Of a stretch of DNA of 15,646 nucleotides, positions 8,743 to 15,646 are shown one piece after another. The DNA lies in assembly GCA_016934095.1 (NCBI GenBank), contig JAFGTO010000123.1, forward strand, positions 1 to 15,646, given 5' to 3'. Every line of letters starts with the position of its first letter. Position 1 is the stretch's first letter. Origin of the DNA: Candidatus Glassiibacteriota bacterium. Its GTDB lineage: Bacteria > Gemmatimonadota > Glassbacteria > GWA2-58-10. A program made the position numbers and the translations under genes. The notes beneath the pieces were generated by a model. It worked only from the letters and a program-made list of their open reading frames with translations, did no database searches and was not told where the DNA came from.

Positions 8743-9756
8743 ATGTCAGTCTCGGAATTCGAAAAGAGGCTGGTTGGTGTCCTCAAGGCCAACTGCCACC
8801 GTTACCTCGGTGAAAGCGCGCTGCTGGTAGGGCACGGACTCCAGGAGGTGGCCGATACCAGCACCGAGTGCGGACATGACCTGGCCCGTGCAGTGGAAGT
8901 GCTGCGGCTGCAGGGATATGAGATAGACGGAGATCAGACCAGGGGCTGGTGTCTGATCAGGGTCCCGGATACGCTTAACTACCTGGAGATAGAAAGCGGG
9001 CTGAAGACCACTTTCCTGGGCCGGAGCCTGTTTACTTACAGGATAATAGGCTCGACCAGCGATACCGCCAAGATGCTGGCCGAGGCCGGAGTGCCTGACG
9101 GCTCGCTGCTGGTGGCCGAGGAACAGGCCCGCGGCCGGGGACGTTTTGAAAATACCTGGTACTCGCCTCCAGGCACGGGCATCTGGGCCAGCCTGATCCT
9201 GCGCCCCGGGATCAGCCCCTCTCAGCTTGGAATCCTGGGCCTGCTTTGCGCATTCTGTATCTGCCTGGCGGTCGAGGAGCAGACCGGCCTGAGACCCAGG
9301 CTCAAATGGCCGAACGACCTGTACCTGGGCGACCGCAAGTTCGCCGGCGTGCTTTGTGAATCCGGAATACAGGCCGGCAGGGTCAAGTACGTTATCCTGG
9401 GGTTCGGGGTCAATGTCAATATAGAGAGCTTTCCAGAGAGCGTGAGCGGAACCGCCACCAGCCTGAGGATAGCCTCGGCCGGGGAGCGGGTGGACCGGGT
9501 GTCCCTGCTGCAGAAAATCCTCGACAAGCTGGAAGAAGGCTATTTCAAGCTGCTGACCGACGGCTTCTCCCTTTTCCTGCCGCGGATCCAGGTGCGCGAC
9601 TACCTGCGGGACCGCAAGGTTACCGTGGCCACCGGCGGGGGAGAGACCATCGGCGGTATAGCCAGGGGAATCGATGAAAACGGCGCCCTGCTCCTGGAAG
9701 TACCGGAGAGCAGCCACCTGAGAGCCGTGGCGCAAGGCAGGGTTGTCGAATATTGA
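8743..9756 (+). CDS. birA: Biotin--[acetyl-CoA-carboxylase] ligase BirA
   Basis: BirA activates biotin with ATP and attaches it to a lysine on carboxylase carrier proteins. The catalytic domain is clear: GRGR (131-134) followed by WYSPPGTGIW (139-148), KWPNDL (188-193), KFAGVLCE (199-206) and GFGVNVN. A C-terminal SH3-like domain ends in GRVVEY. At 337 residues it is long enough for the regulatory type with an N-terminal helix-turn-helix. The first 80 residues end in LRLQGYEIDGDQTRGWCLI, as in that type, but the recognition-helix part is divergent, so repressor activity is uncertain. The ATG at 8743 has only a weak ribosome-binding sequence and no alternative start after the in-frame nadC stop. 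It lies 33 bases after nadC. Confidence 0.94.
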   Translation: MSVSEFEKRLVGVLKANCHRYLGESALLVGHGLQEVADTSTECGHDLARAVEVLRLQGYEIDGDQTRGWCLIRVPDTLNYLEIESGLKTTFLGRSLFTYRIIGSTSDTAKMLAEAGVPDGSLLVAEEQARGRGRFENTWYSPPGTGIWASLILRPGISPSQLGILGLLCAFCICLAVEEQTGLRPRLKWPNDLYLGDRKFAGVLCESGIQAGRVKYVILGFGVNVNIESFPESVSGTATSLRIASAGERVDRVSLLQKILDKLEEGYFKLLTDGFSLFLPRIQVRDYLRDRKVTVATGGGETIGGIARGIDENGALLLEVPESSHLRAVAQGRVVEY

Positions 9757-9812
9757 CCCGGCCAACGGCCTCCGCCGGGTATTATACCGTCCTCGATAAA
9801 GGAACTGAAACC

Positions 9813-10583
9813 ATGATAATGGCTGTTGATATCGGCAATACCAACATTGTCCTGGGTCTCTATCAGGGGGAGAGCCTGGCCCATCACTGGCGGGTGGACA
9901 GCAATGTCTCCCGCACGGCCGATGATTACGGGCACCTGGTCTGCTACATGATCGAGCGCACGGTCGGCTGCCCGGGTATCGATGGAGTGGTGATCGGATC
10001 GGTGGTGCCGACCCTGACCTACGTGTTCGAAAAGCTGTCCCGCCGCTATTTCGGGCATGACCCTTACCTGGTGCACGGCTTGGCCGACCTGGGGCTAGTG
10101 TACGAGGTGGACTCGGCCCCCGAGCTGATCGGGGCCGACCGCATAGCCAATACCCTGGCTGTCAAGGAGCGCTACGCGGCCAACTGTATCGTGGTGGACC
10201 TCGGCACGGCCACAACTTTCGACCTGGTCAGCGCCGAAGGCCATTACCTGGGTGGAGCTATCGCCCCAGGGATAAGCACCTGCGCGGAATCGCTGGTAAA
10301 AAAGACCGCCATGCTGCCCCGGGTGGAGATCGAGGTGCCGCAGCGGGTAATAGGTAAAAACACGACGACCATGATGCAGTCGGGGATCTTTTTCGGGGCG
10401 GTCTGCCAGATCGACGGGCTGGTCGGAAGACTCAAAAAAGAATGGGGGGTAGACTGCAGGGTGATCGCCACCGGCGGCTTTGTCAACATGTTGGCCAGGT
10501 ACAGCAGTCAGTTCGACACAGTCGACCCGAACCTGACCCTGGACGGTCTGCGGATAGCTTACCAGAAACTCGCAAAAAATTGA
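9813..10583 (+). CDS. coaX: Type III pantothenate kinase CoaX
   Basis: CoaX phosphorylates pantothenate, the first step of coenzyme A synthesis. Type III enzymes belong to the ASKHA fold and are not feedback-inhibited by CoA. The ATP-binding motif DIGNTNIVLG (6-15), GADRIANTLA (107-116), DLGTATTFD (129-137), GGAIAPGI and the late ATGGF are all in place. ATG 9813 gives 256 residues, the usual size, and has AAGGA ten bases upstream. An in-frame TTG at 9753 would overlap the birA stop as TTGA and add 20 residues not typical of the family. CoaX often sits beside, or fused to, BirA, which supports both calls. It appears to be the last gene of the cluster, although no terminator is visible after it. 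Confidence 0.95.
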   Translation: MIMAVDIGNTNIVLGLYQGESLAHHWRVDSNVSRTADDYGHLVCYMIERTVGCPGIDGVVIGSVVPTLTYVFEKLSRRYFGHDPYLVHGLADLGLVYEVDSAPELIGADRIANTLAVKERYAANCIVVDLGTATTFDLVSAEGHYLGGAIAPGISTCAESLVKKTAMLPRVEIEVPQRVIGKNTTTMMQSGIFFGAVCQIDGLVGRLKKEWGVDCRVIATGGFVNMLARYSSQFDTVDPNLTLDGLRIAYQKLAKN

Positions 10584-10790
10584 AACTTGTAATCCTTCGC
10601 AGGAGATCCGGAATACCAGAAATGACATCAGTTAAATGAGAATAAGAATCATATTATAAATCATATTTACTCTCCCCAAGCCTGTGCTTTCCCGTTAATA
10701 ATGCGTATTGGCGCAAGGAGAAAAGTAACTTCAAGCGGATTTATTTAATTTAATTACAAAAAATTATAAAGCATTCATGATAGTTCTAAC

Positions 10791-10819
10791 TTGACAAAAA
10801 GTGGACATTAAGATAAAAT
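10791..10819 (+). promoter_or_regulatory. Strong sigma-70-type promoter of the TonB receptor gene
   Basis: TTGACA (10791-10796) and TAAAAT (10814-10819) are 17 bases apart, with an AT-rich stretch upstream. Transcription should start near 10826, giving a leader of about 120 bases before the receptor start. The boxes and spacing are identical to those at 3340-3368 on the other strand. Confidence 0.75.
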
Positions 10820-10874
10820 ATGGAATCTGATTTTTTTCCATTTTAGAGACGTTTTGATAAGGAGGTGGAAGCCT

Positions 10875-10895
10875 ATGACATTCTTGTTCGTTTGA
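10875..10895 (+). CDS. Possible six-codon leader peptide (MTFLFV) before the TonB receptor gene
   Basis: ATG 10875 opens a six-codon frame, MTFLFV, closed by TGA at 10893-10895. It is preceded at 7 bases by AAGGAGGTG (10859-10867), a nine-base match to the 16S rRNA anti-Shine-Dalgarno, which is the best such sequence in the window. It lies in the leader between promoter and receptor start. Its stop codon touches the base of the hairpin at 10895-10910. A translated leader peptide that affects downstream expression is inferred; a chance frame beside a ribosome standby site is the alternative. Confidence 0.4.
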   Translation: MTFLFV

Positions 10896-10910
10896 GATGA
10901 GCAATCATCT
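10895..10910 (+). promoter_or_regulatory. Leader hairpin with GCAA tetraloop
   Basis: AGATGA (10895-10900) and TCATCT (10905-10910) form a perfect 6-bp stem closed by GCAA, a stable GNRA tetraloop. It begins at the stop codon of the six-codon frame and lies 35 bases before the receptor start. There is no U-run directly after it, so it is not a terminator; an effect on translation or stability is possible. Confidence 0.4.
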
Positions 10911-10945
10911 TCACGGTTTAACGGCTTTTTCGGAAGGAGATTTTT

Positions 10946-13900
10946 ATGCCTAAAAACGGTAGATTTTTTCTGCTGCTGTTCCTTATGCTGGCCTTGAGCG
11001 CAGGAGCCGCACTGGCCCAGACATATGGAAAAATCGAGGGCGTTGTCCGCAACCAGGATGCCGGTTCTCCCATGGGAGGGGTCCAGGTAGTGGTTGAGGG
11101 TACCCGCCTGGGGAATATCACCAACGATGACGGATATTATTTTATCTTGAACGTGCCGGTGGGCTTGAGAACAGTCAAGTTCTCCTTCACCGGCTTCAAA
11201 CCGGTCAATGTTATCGATGTCCGCGTGTCCGCAGGTAACACGATCACGGTCAACGCGCAGATGTCCGCACAAGTGGTGGGTTTGGAGGCGATTATTGTCG
11301 AGGGTGAGGCCACGCCTCTGATGACCCGCGACAATGTCCAGACTCGTCAGAACATGGAATCGGAGATGATCGGCAACACTCCGGCCACCGCCTTGGAAGA
11401 CCTGCTGGTCCTGCAGGCCGGCGTGGTGGTGGACCCGTCCGGTAACTACAGCCTGCGCGGCGGACGTGAGGGCGAGGAGGCCCTGTACGTGGACGGGATT
11501 CTGGCAAAGTCCCAGCAGGAGCTCCAGGGTGTCGAGGACCGCGGCCTGGTGGACAACGATGCAGCCGGCGAGATCAATCCCCTGATCGTGTCCAATGATG
11601 CCATTGAAGAGGTCTCGCTGATCACCGGCGGATTCCAGGCGGAGTTCGGCAACGCCCAGTCCGGCATGATCAACATTGTCACCAAGGAGGGCGGCACGAC
11701 ATTGTCCGGCCGCCTCCAGTTCGTTACCGACCAGGTCATGCCCCGCAACATGGACTACGGGTTCAACAACCTCGAGGGCAACATCGGCGGCCCGGTTTTT
11801 AGCGACAAGCTGACTTTCTTCGCCTCGGGCATGGTGCGCGGCATGGCCGATGCATTCCCGCGCCTGCACGGAGACAAGGGCGGTTTCCGCGGAGTGACCC
11901 AGGATTTCATCGACGGGCTCAACCGCGACCTCGGCTCGATCGGCGTGGTCAAGGACGGTATCGGGGACCGCGACGATGCCATCGATCCCCTGACAGTCAA
12001 TTCTTTCGCCAATTATTCCGTGATTACCCAGTCGCCGGAAATGGGCTACGGCAGGGTTAACTCCGACGGGACGGTCACCCGCGATTTCACCCGTGCCGAC
12101 GGGATGGAGTTCCGTTACCTGGCCCAGAGCCTGGTTGTCGCCGACCCGGCTGATGTAACCGGCGAGGGAACCCTGCGCTCCGGCGCCCAGCCGCTGATCC
12201 AGATCGACCCGACCACCGGCAACCTCTGGACCATGGTCGACGGTGCTCCGTCGAGCTCGCCGGATGACCTGGCGGCGGCTTTTGCCAGTGGTGTGGCCGT
12301 TCCCAACCCGGAATATACCGGGCCCTGGGAAATGAGCAACCCGGCGCGCCTGCCCGCCAACTGGAAAGATGTCTACGCGGCCTCGTTCAAGACCACTTTC
12401 GCTCCGCTTGAAGGGACCAAGCTCCTGGCGACCTATCATCGCAGCCGCATCCAGCGCCAGTTCTACGATCACGCCATGCTGTTCAACAACATGCGGCGCA
12501 CCGCCAATGCCCGTCGCTGGATCGACGACCTGGCTATAGTCGGTGCGGACCTGGAGCTCTTCCAGAGCAGCAAGCGAAGCATGAATGCCCAGGTGCGGGT
12601 CTCCTATTTCGTGAACAACCTCGACGGCGGCCTGCTCTATCCTTATTATGCCCTCGACCGCAAGACTGTCATGGGTGTCGGCGGAAACATCGGTTTCTAC
12701 GACGAGGGGCAGCGCGACCGCTACATGATTTACTCGGCAGTTTCCAACAACGGTTTCGCCAACGACCTGCTGGCGCCCAGCTGGCTCCATGCCAACCTGG
12801 AGCGTACCGAGAACTGGCCCACCGACCAGGTGACCGACAACATTATTTTCGGCAGCCTCTCTCCCAGCCGCAAGGGAGAGCGGGGCACCCGCATGTACGC
12901 CCGCCAGTTCGTAACCTCGGGAATGTCCCAGGGACTGGTTGCCGACAAGGAACAGCGCTGGAACTTCAAGATCGACATGGACACCCAGCTCGACCGCTAC
13001 AACCGGGTCAAGTTCGGTTTCGAGGCCCTGAGATGGACCGTGCGTGAGACCGCCCGTTTTTATTACGGTGAATTCACCGATGACGAGTGGACCGCCGAGC
13101 CGCGCATGTACAGTTTCTACGGCCAGGACAGGCTGGATTTCGGCGACCTGGTCATCGACTTGGGGCTCCGCTACGACCGCTTTAACGTGAACAAGCTGGT
13201 GCCCGAGATGCTGGGGCAGAACCTGCACGACGACAAGTTCGACGACCCGCTGGTCAAGCCGGACCCCGAGAGCCATTGGAGCCCCCGTATCGGCGTGGCG
13301 CACCCGGTTACCGACAAGACCCAGGTACGCCTGTCTTACGGATATTTTTACCAGGTTCCCGCCTTCGAGATCATCTACGCCATGAGCGAGCGTGATTTCA
13401 TGCAGGACGCGCTGAGCAACCCGAACCAGACTTTCGGCAACCCCTGGCTCGGAATGGGGCAGACAATCCAGTTCGAGGCGGGTTTCACCGCCCTGCTGCG
13501 TGAGGACCTGGTGATGGATTTCGTGGGTTACAACCGCGAGATCAGGGGCAACTTCGGCTACCGCCTGGCCACCGAGAGCGACAGGCGCGTGATGGCCCTG
13601 GTCGATCCGAACTACGTTATCCGCGGTCAGGGCAGCCTGCGCGTGCCCTCCAACCAGGACAACGGCAACGTACGGGGCTTCGACCTTACTTTCGATAAGC
13701 GCTACAGCGAGTACATCGGCGTGCGCGGTACTTACTCTCTGATGTTCGCCCGCTCGACCCAGAGCGACCCCCAGGAGTATGTCCGCACCCTGGCCCGTCA
13801 GCTCGACCCCTTTACCGGGGTCAGCCCTCCACCGCCGGCCGACCTGGCGCCCACGGACAACGACCGCGCCCACCAGGTGGCCCTGATGTTCAATTTGCGC

Positions 13901-14413
13901 TTCCCCGCTGAATTCATGGAAGGGACTGCTGCCGGCAAGGTATTCGGTGATTTCGGGGCCAATTTAAATTTCCGTTACGCCTCTGGAACACCTTACACCC
14001 CGGTCGACAAGAACGGCAATTTCATCACCACTGCCAACTCCGCCCGGACTCCGGATTTCAAGATCACAGACCTGCGGCTGTCCAAGAGCTTCCGCTTAGC
14101 AGGAAACCGCGTGACCGTTTTCGGCACGATTTTCAACCTGTTCGAGAACGTCAACTACGGACAGCAGGGGATCGATCCGACTTCCGGCCAGGTGGGTATC
14201 GACAAGTTCTTCATCGAGGAGATCATACCCAGTGCCCTGGAGCAGGCTACGACCAACGAAGGCCGGCTTATCCGGGACCTGAACAAGGACGGTACCGTTT
14301 CTACTTCGGAAGCCGCGGCTGCTATCTTTGCCAAGGGGCGTGCCCAGGACTTAGATCCGCGCTTCTGGCTGCGTCCGCGTGAAGTCCGTCTGGGAGTCGA
14401 ATACAGCTTTTAA
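10946..14413 (+). CDS. TonB-dependent outer-membrane receptor with N-terminal carboxypeptidase-regulatory-like domain
   Basis: The protein has 1155 residues. A signal peptide (1-25, ending ALAQ) is followed by a carboxypeptidase-regulatory-like beta domain (about 27-105; GKIEGVV, GTRLGNITNDDGYYFI), a possible TonB box (about 114-120, EAIIVEG), a plug domain (about 125-250; YSLRGGREGEEALYVDG, AEFGNAQSGMINIVTKEGG) and a long beta-barrel to a C-terminal Phe, as outer-membrane proteins require. This is the SusC/oar-like layout seen in Bacteroidota and relatives, where such receptors import bulky ligands using TonB energy; the ligand is unknown. Near the end, residues 1111-1122 form a textbook EF-hand loop (DLNKDGTVSTSE). 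AAGGAG precedes the ATG at 7 bases. No SusD-like lipoprotein follows; a distinct exported protein does. Confidence 0.93.
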   Translation: MPKNGRFFLLLFLMLALSAGAALAQTYGKIEGVVRNQDAGSPMGGVQVVVEGTRLGNITNDDGYYFILNVPVGLRTVKFSFTGFKPVNVIDVRVSAGNTITVNAQMSAQVVGLEAIIVEGEATPLMTRDNVQTRQNMESEMIGNTPATALEDLLVLQAGVVVDPSGNYSLRGGREGEEALYVDGILAKSQQELQGVEDRGLVDNDAAGEINPLIVSNDAIEEVSLITGGFQAEFGNAQSGMINIVTKEGGTTLSGRLQFVTDQVMPRNMDYGFNNLEGNIGGPVFSDKLTFFASGMVRGMADAFPRLHGDKGGFRGVTQDFIDGLNRDLGSIGVVKDGIGDRDDAIDPLTVNSFANYSVITQSPEMGYGRVNSDGTVTRDFTRADGMEFRYLAQSLVVADPADVTGEGTLRSGAQPLIQIDPTTGNLWTMVDGAPSSSPDDLAAAFASGVAVPNPEYTGPWEMSNPARLPANWKDVYAASFKTTFAPLEGTKLLATYHRSRIQRQFYDHAMLFNNMRRTANARRWIDDLAIVGADLELFQSSKRSMNAQVRVSYFVNNLDGGLLYPYYALDRKTVMGVGGNIGFYDEGQRDRYMIYSAVSNNGFANDLLAPSWLHANLERTENWPTDQVTDNIIFGSLSPSRKGERGTRMYARQFVTSGMSQGLVADKEQRWNFKIDMDTQLDRYNRVKFGFEALRWTVRETARFYYGEFTDDEWTAEPRMYSFYGQDRLDFGDLVIDLGLRYDRFNVNKLVPEMLGQNLHDDKFDDPLVKPDPESHWSPRIGVAHPVTDKTQVRLSYGYFYQVPAFEIIYAMSERDFMQDALSNPNQTFGNPWLGMGQTIQFEAGFTALLREDLVMDFVGYNREIRGNFGYRLATESDRRVMALVDPNYVIRGQGSLRVPSNQDNGNVRGFDLTFDKRYSEYIGVRGTYSLMFARSTQSDPQEYVRTLARQLDPFTGVSPPPPADLAPTDNDRAHQVALMFNLRFPAEFMEGTAAGKVFGDFGANLNFRYASGTPYTPVDKNGNFITTANSARTPDFKITDLRLSKSFRLAGNRVTVFGTIFNLFENVNYGQQGIDPTSGQVGIDKFFIEEIIPSALEQATTNEGRLIRDLNKDGTVSTSEAAAAIFAKGRAQDLDPRFWLRPREVRLGVEYSF

Positions 14414-14421
14414 TCCATGAG

Positions 14422-14491
14422 AGGATTTTCATCCAGGCGGGTTCGGTCCCGCCGCCCGGGTTCACGGTGAACCGGGAATTAATGAAATCCT
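14422..14491 (+). promoter_or_regulatory. Three-way-junction RNA structure between receptor gene and next gene
   Basis: An outer stem, AGGATTTTCAT (14422-14432) with ATGAAATCCT (14482-14491), pairs over 10 bp with one bulged base. It encloses two hairpins: GGCGGG/CCCGCC (14436-14441 and 14448-14453) and CCCGGGTTCA/TGAACCGGG (14455-14464 and 14468-14476, 9 bp with one bulged G). The linkers are 3, 1 and 5 bases. It starts 8 bases after the receptor stop and ends 38 bases before the next start. No U-tract follows, so it is more likely an mRNA-stability or attenuation element than a terminator. The fold was worked out by hand. Confidence 0.55.
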
Positions 14492-14529
14492 GCTCGTGCA
14501 AAAAGCTTTGTCAACTCAAGGAGAATTCC

Positions 14530-15646
14530 ATGAAGAGTAAGGCAGAACGAATTTTCAAAACGGCGTTGATCCTGGCCGTTGCCTTGTCCATGACCGCACC
14601 GGGCCTGGTGTCGGCCAGGAAGAACGTGGCGGCCAGTAAAACCAAGAAACGCGCGGATGCGGAGCTGTCAGTGATCAGCCGGGCGTTTACCACGACCAAC
14701 AGCGTGCTTTTCGGCGTGGACAACCGGGGCAACATCGGTAAAGACCCGGCCGGAAGCTCCACCACCGGAGGCGGCTACTGGAGGACCCGTACCGACCAGT
14801 ATGTCTTCCAGTCCGGGCTGCACGTGGCCGGCATTTTCGATTCGAGAGGCAGCGGCGCCTTCGGCGACACGGTCGAGACGGAATCTGTCTACGATGAGGA
14901 ATGGCGCGAGGGTAAAGCCTCCTCGGCCCAGGACGACCCGGCCAACCACCTCTACATCAGCAGCAACAGCGCCGACCTGGAAGCCTGGCCCGATGAGTTC
15001 CGCGACGAGAACGGCGATCCCAATATCTTCGGCCAGGAGGACATTGTCTGCATCTACACCGATGTGGACGGCCCGATCAACGTGGCCGCGGGCATGTTCC
15101 GCCTGGGCGTGGAAGTCTACCAGCGGGTCAAGCTCTTCTCGGTGACCTCGCAGAAGGACATCCTCTATACCAGGTGGCTTTTCCTGAACGCTTCCCAGTA
15201 TATCAGCGATGATGTCAACGGCGACGGTGTTATCGACGTGGCCGGCCCCTACATGATCAAAGGCGTGCTGGCCGTGATCAATACCGACTTCGATATCGGA
15301 GATGCGGACGATGACCGCGCCGCGGTCTCCCCGCTGCATAACATGGCGATTTACTGGGACAGCGACTTCTCGGAGGCCAACTTCACCAACCCCCTGGGCT
15401 TCTTCGGGATCAAGTTCCTCGACAGCCCGGCGCAGATAGGCCGCCCGCCGGACGGTTTCGACAATAACGGCAACGGCCAGATCGACGAGGAAGGCGAAGC
15501 CAACCGCATCGGGCTGACCAGTTTTACCATCACCACCAACCGCGGCGGCGGCCGCGAGGACCCGGACACGGATGCCGAGGCCTACCGCATCATGACCAAC
15601 GCTCCCGGAGAGGTGACCGAGCCGCAGTGGGACCCAGAGGCGGACC
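14530..15646 (+). CDS. Exported protein with calcium-loop motifs, unknown function (3' end outside window)
   Basis: From ATG 14530 (AAGGAGA 6 bases upstream) the frame stays open for 372 codons to the right edge. Residues 1-29 form a signal peptide (MKSKAERIFKTALILAVALS core, cleavage after VSA). The mature part is rich in Asp, Asn and Gly with little hydrophobic clustering. It has DVNGDGVID (228-236) and DNNGNGQIDEEGE (311-323), which look like EF-hand or thrombospondin-3 calcium loops. I do not recognise the family. It follows the TonB receptor by 116 bases with a structured RNA between them, so the two are probably co-expressed; it may be a surface partner for binding the ligand or forming a surface layer, which is inference. 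Confidence 0.85.
   Translation, partial: MKSKAERIFKTALILAVALSMTAPGLVSARKNVAASKTKKRADAELSVISRAFTTTNSVLFGVDNRGNIGKDPAGSSTTGGGYWRTRTDQYVFQSGLHVAGIFDSRGSGAFGDTVETESVYDEEWREGKASSAQDDPANHLYISSNSADLEAWPDEFRDENGDPNIFGQEDIVCIYTDVDGPINVAAGMFRLGVEVYQRVKLFSVTSQKDILYTRWLFLNASQYISDDVNGDGVIDVAGPYMIKGVLAVINTDFDIGDADDDRAAVSPLHNMAIYWDSDFSEANFTNPLGFFGIKFLDSPAQIGRPPDGFDNNGNGQIDEEGEANRIGLTSFTITTNRGGGREDPDTDAEAYRIMTNAPGEVTEPQWDPEAD

Larger units (their letters stand above)
10584..10945 (+). other. AT-rich spacer and leader before the TonB receptor gene
   Basis: This 362-base spacer is strikingly AT-rich compared with its surroundings. I see no clear terminator for coaX. It contains an A/T-rich tract (about 10740-10770) that could act as an UP element, a strong promoter (10791-10819), a six-codon reading frame with an excellent ribosome-binding site (10858-10895), a small GCAA-loop hairpin (10895-10910), and AAGGAG in front of the receptor ATG at 10946. 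Confidence 0.7.

Noticed and set aside
8746..9765. A 339-codon minus-strand open frame covering birA
   Set aside because: It mirrors birA almost exactly, as codon-bias shadows do, and shows no domain features.
10808..13873. A 1021-codon open frame on the minus strand, antisense to the TonB receptor gene
   Set aside because: It lies opposite a gene with a signal peptide, plug and barrel motifs. Its product is a monotonous mix of V, A, L, G, H and Q with no recognisable motif or signal, as expected from the antisense of GC-rich codons.

Overview
The window reads as a stretch of chromosome from a diderm, GC-rich bacterium, most likely an uncultivated member of the Bacteroidota/FCB superphylum or a relative. 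The clues are a TonB-dependent receptor with an N-terminal carboxypeptidase-regulatory-like domain, dockerin-type repeats on an exported protein, a bacillithiol gene (bshA), and frequent TTG starts. The exact lineage cannot be read from the window; this is inference from gene content.

Left part (1-3720). A very long minus-strand gene starts at 3036 and is still open at base 1 (1012 codons without a stop). It encodes an exported multi-domain protein: signal peptide, two dockerin-type calcium repeats, an acidic linker, a SUMF1-type domain, a CnaB/carboxypeptidase-regulatory-like domain, a ZU5-like region, an alpha/beta-hydrolase with Asp at the nucleophile elbow, and a C-terminal beta domain cut by the edge. 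Upstream of it on the same strand lie a near-consensus promoter (3340-3368) and a hairpin plus U-tract (3175-3210), well before the start codon. This is the layout of an attenuated leader or a free-standing small RNA. To the eye, this part is less GC-rich than the rest.

Middle part (3721-10583). Six plus-strand housekeeping genes lie close together, probably as one operon: mutL, miaA (overlapping mutL by four bases, TTG start), bshA, nadC (TTG start), birA and coaX. They link mismatch repair, tRNA modification, bacillithiol, NAD, biotin attachment and coenzyme A synthesis. A modest promoter candidate precedes mutL.

Right part (10584-15646). A 362-base AT-rich spacer carries a strong promoter, a six-codon reading frame with an almost ideal Shine-Dalgarno sequence, and a small hairpin. 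A 1155-residue TonB-dependent receptor follows. Then comes a compact three-way-junction RNA structure between genes, and a second exported protein with calcium-loop motifs that runs off the right edge. The receptor and the exported protein probably form an outer-membrane/surface uptake or adhesion unit of unknown substrate.

Most unusual: the domain mix and Asp nucleophile of the first protein, the promoter-leader-terminator arrangement before it, the mini-ORF leader of the receptor gene, and the branched structure after the receptor.
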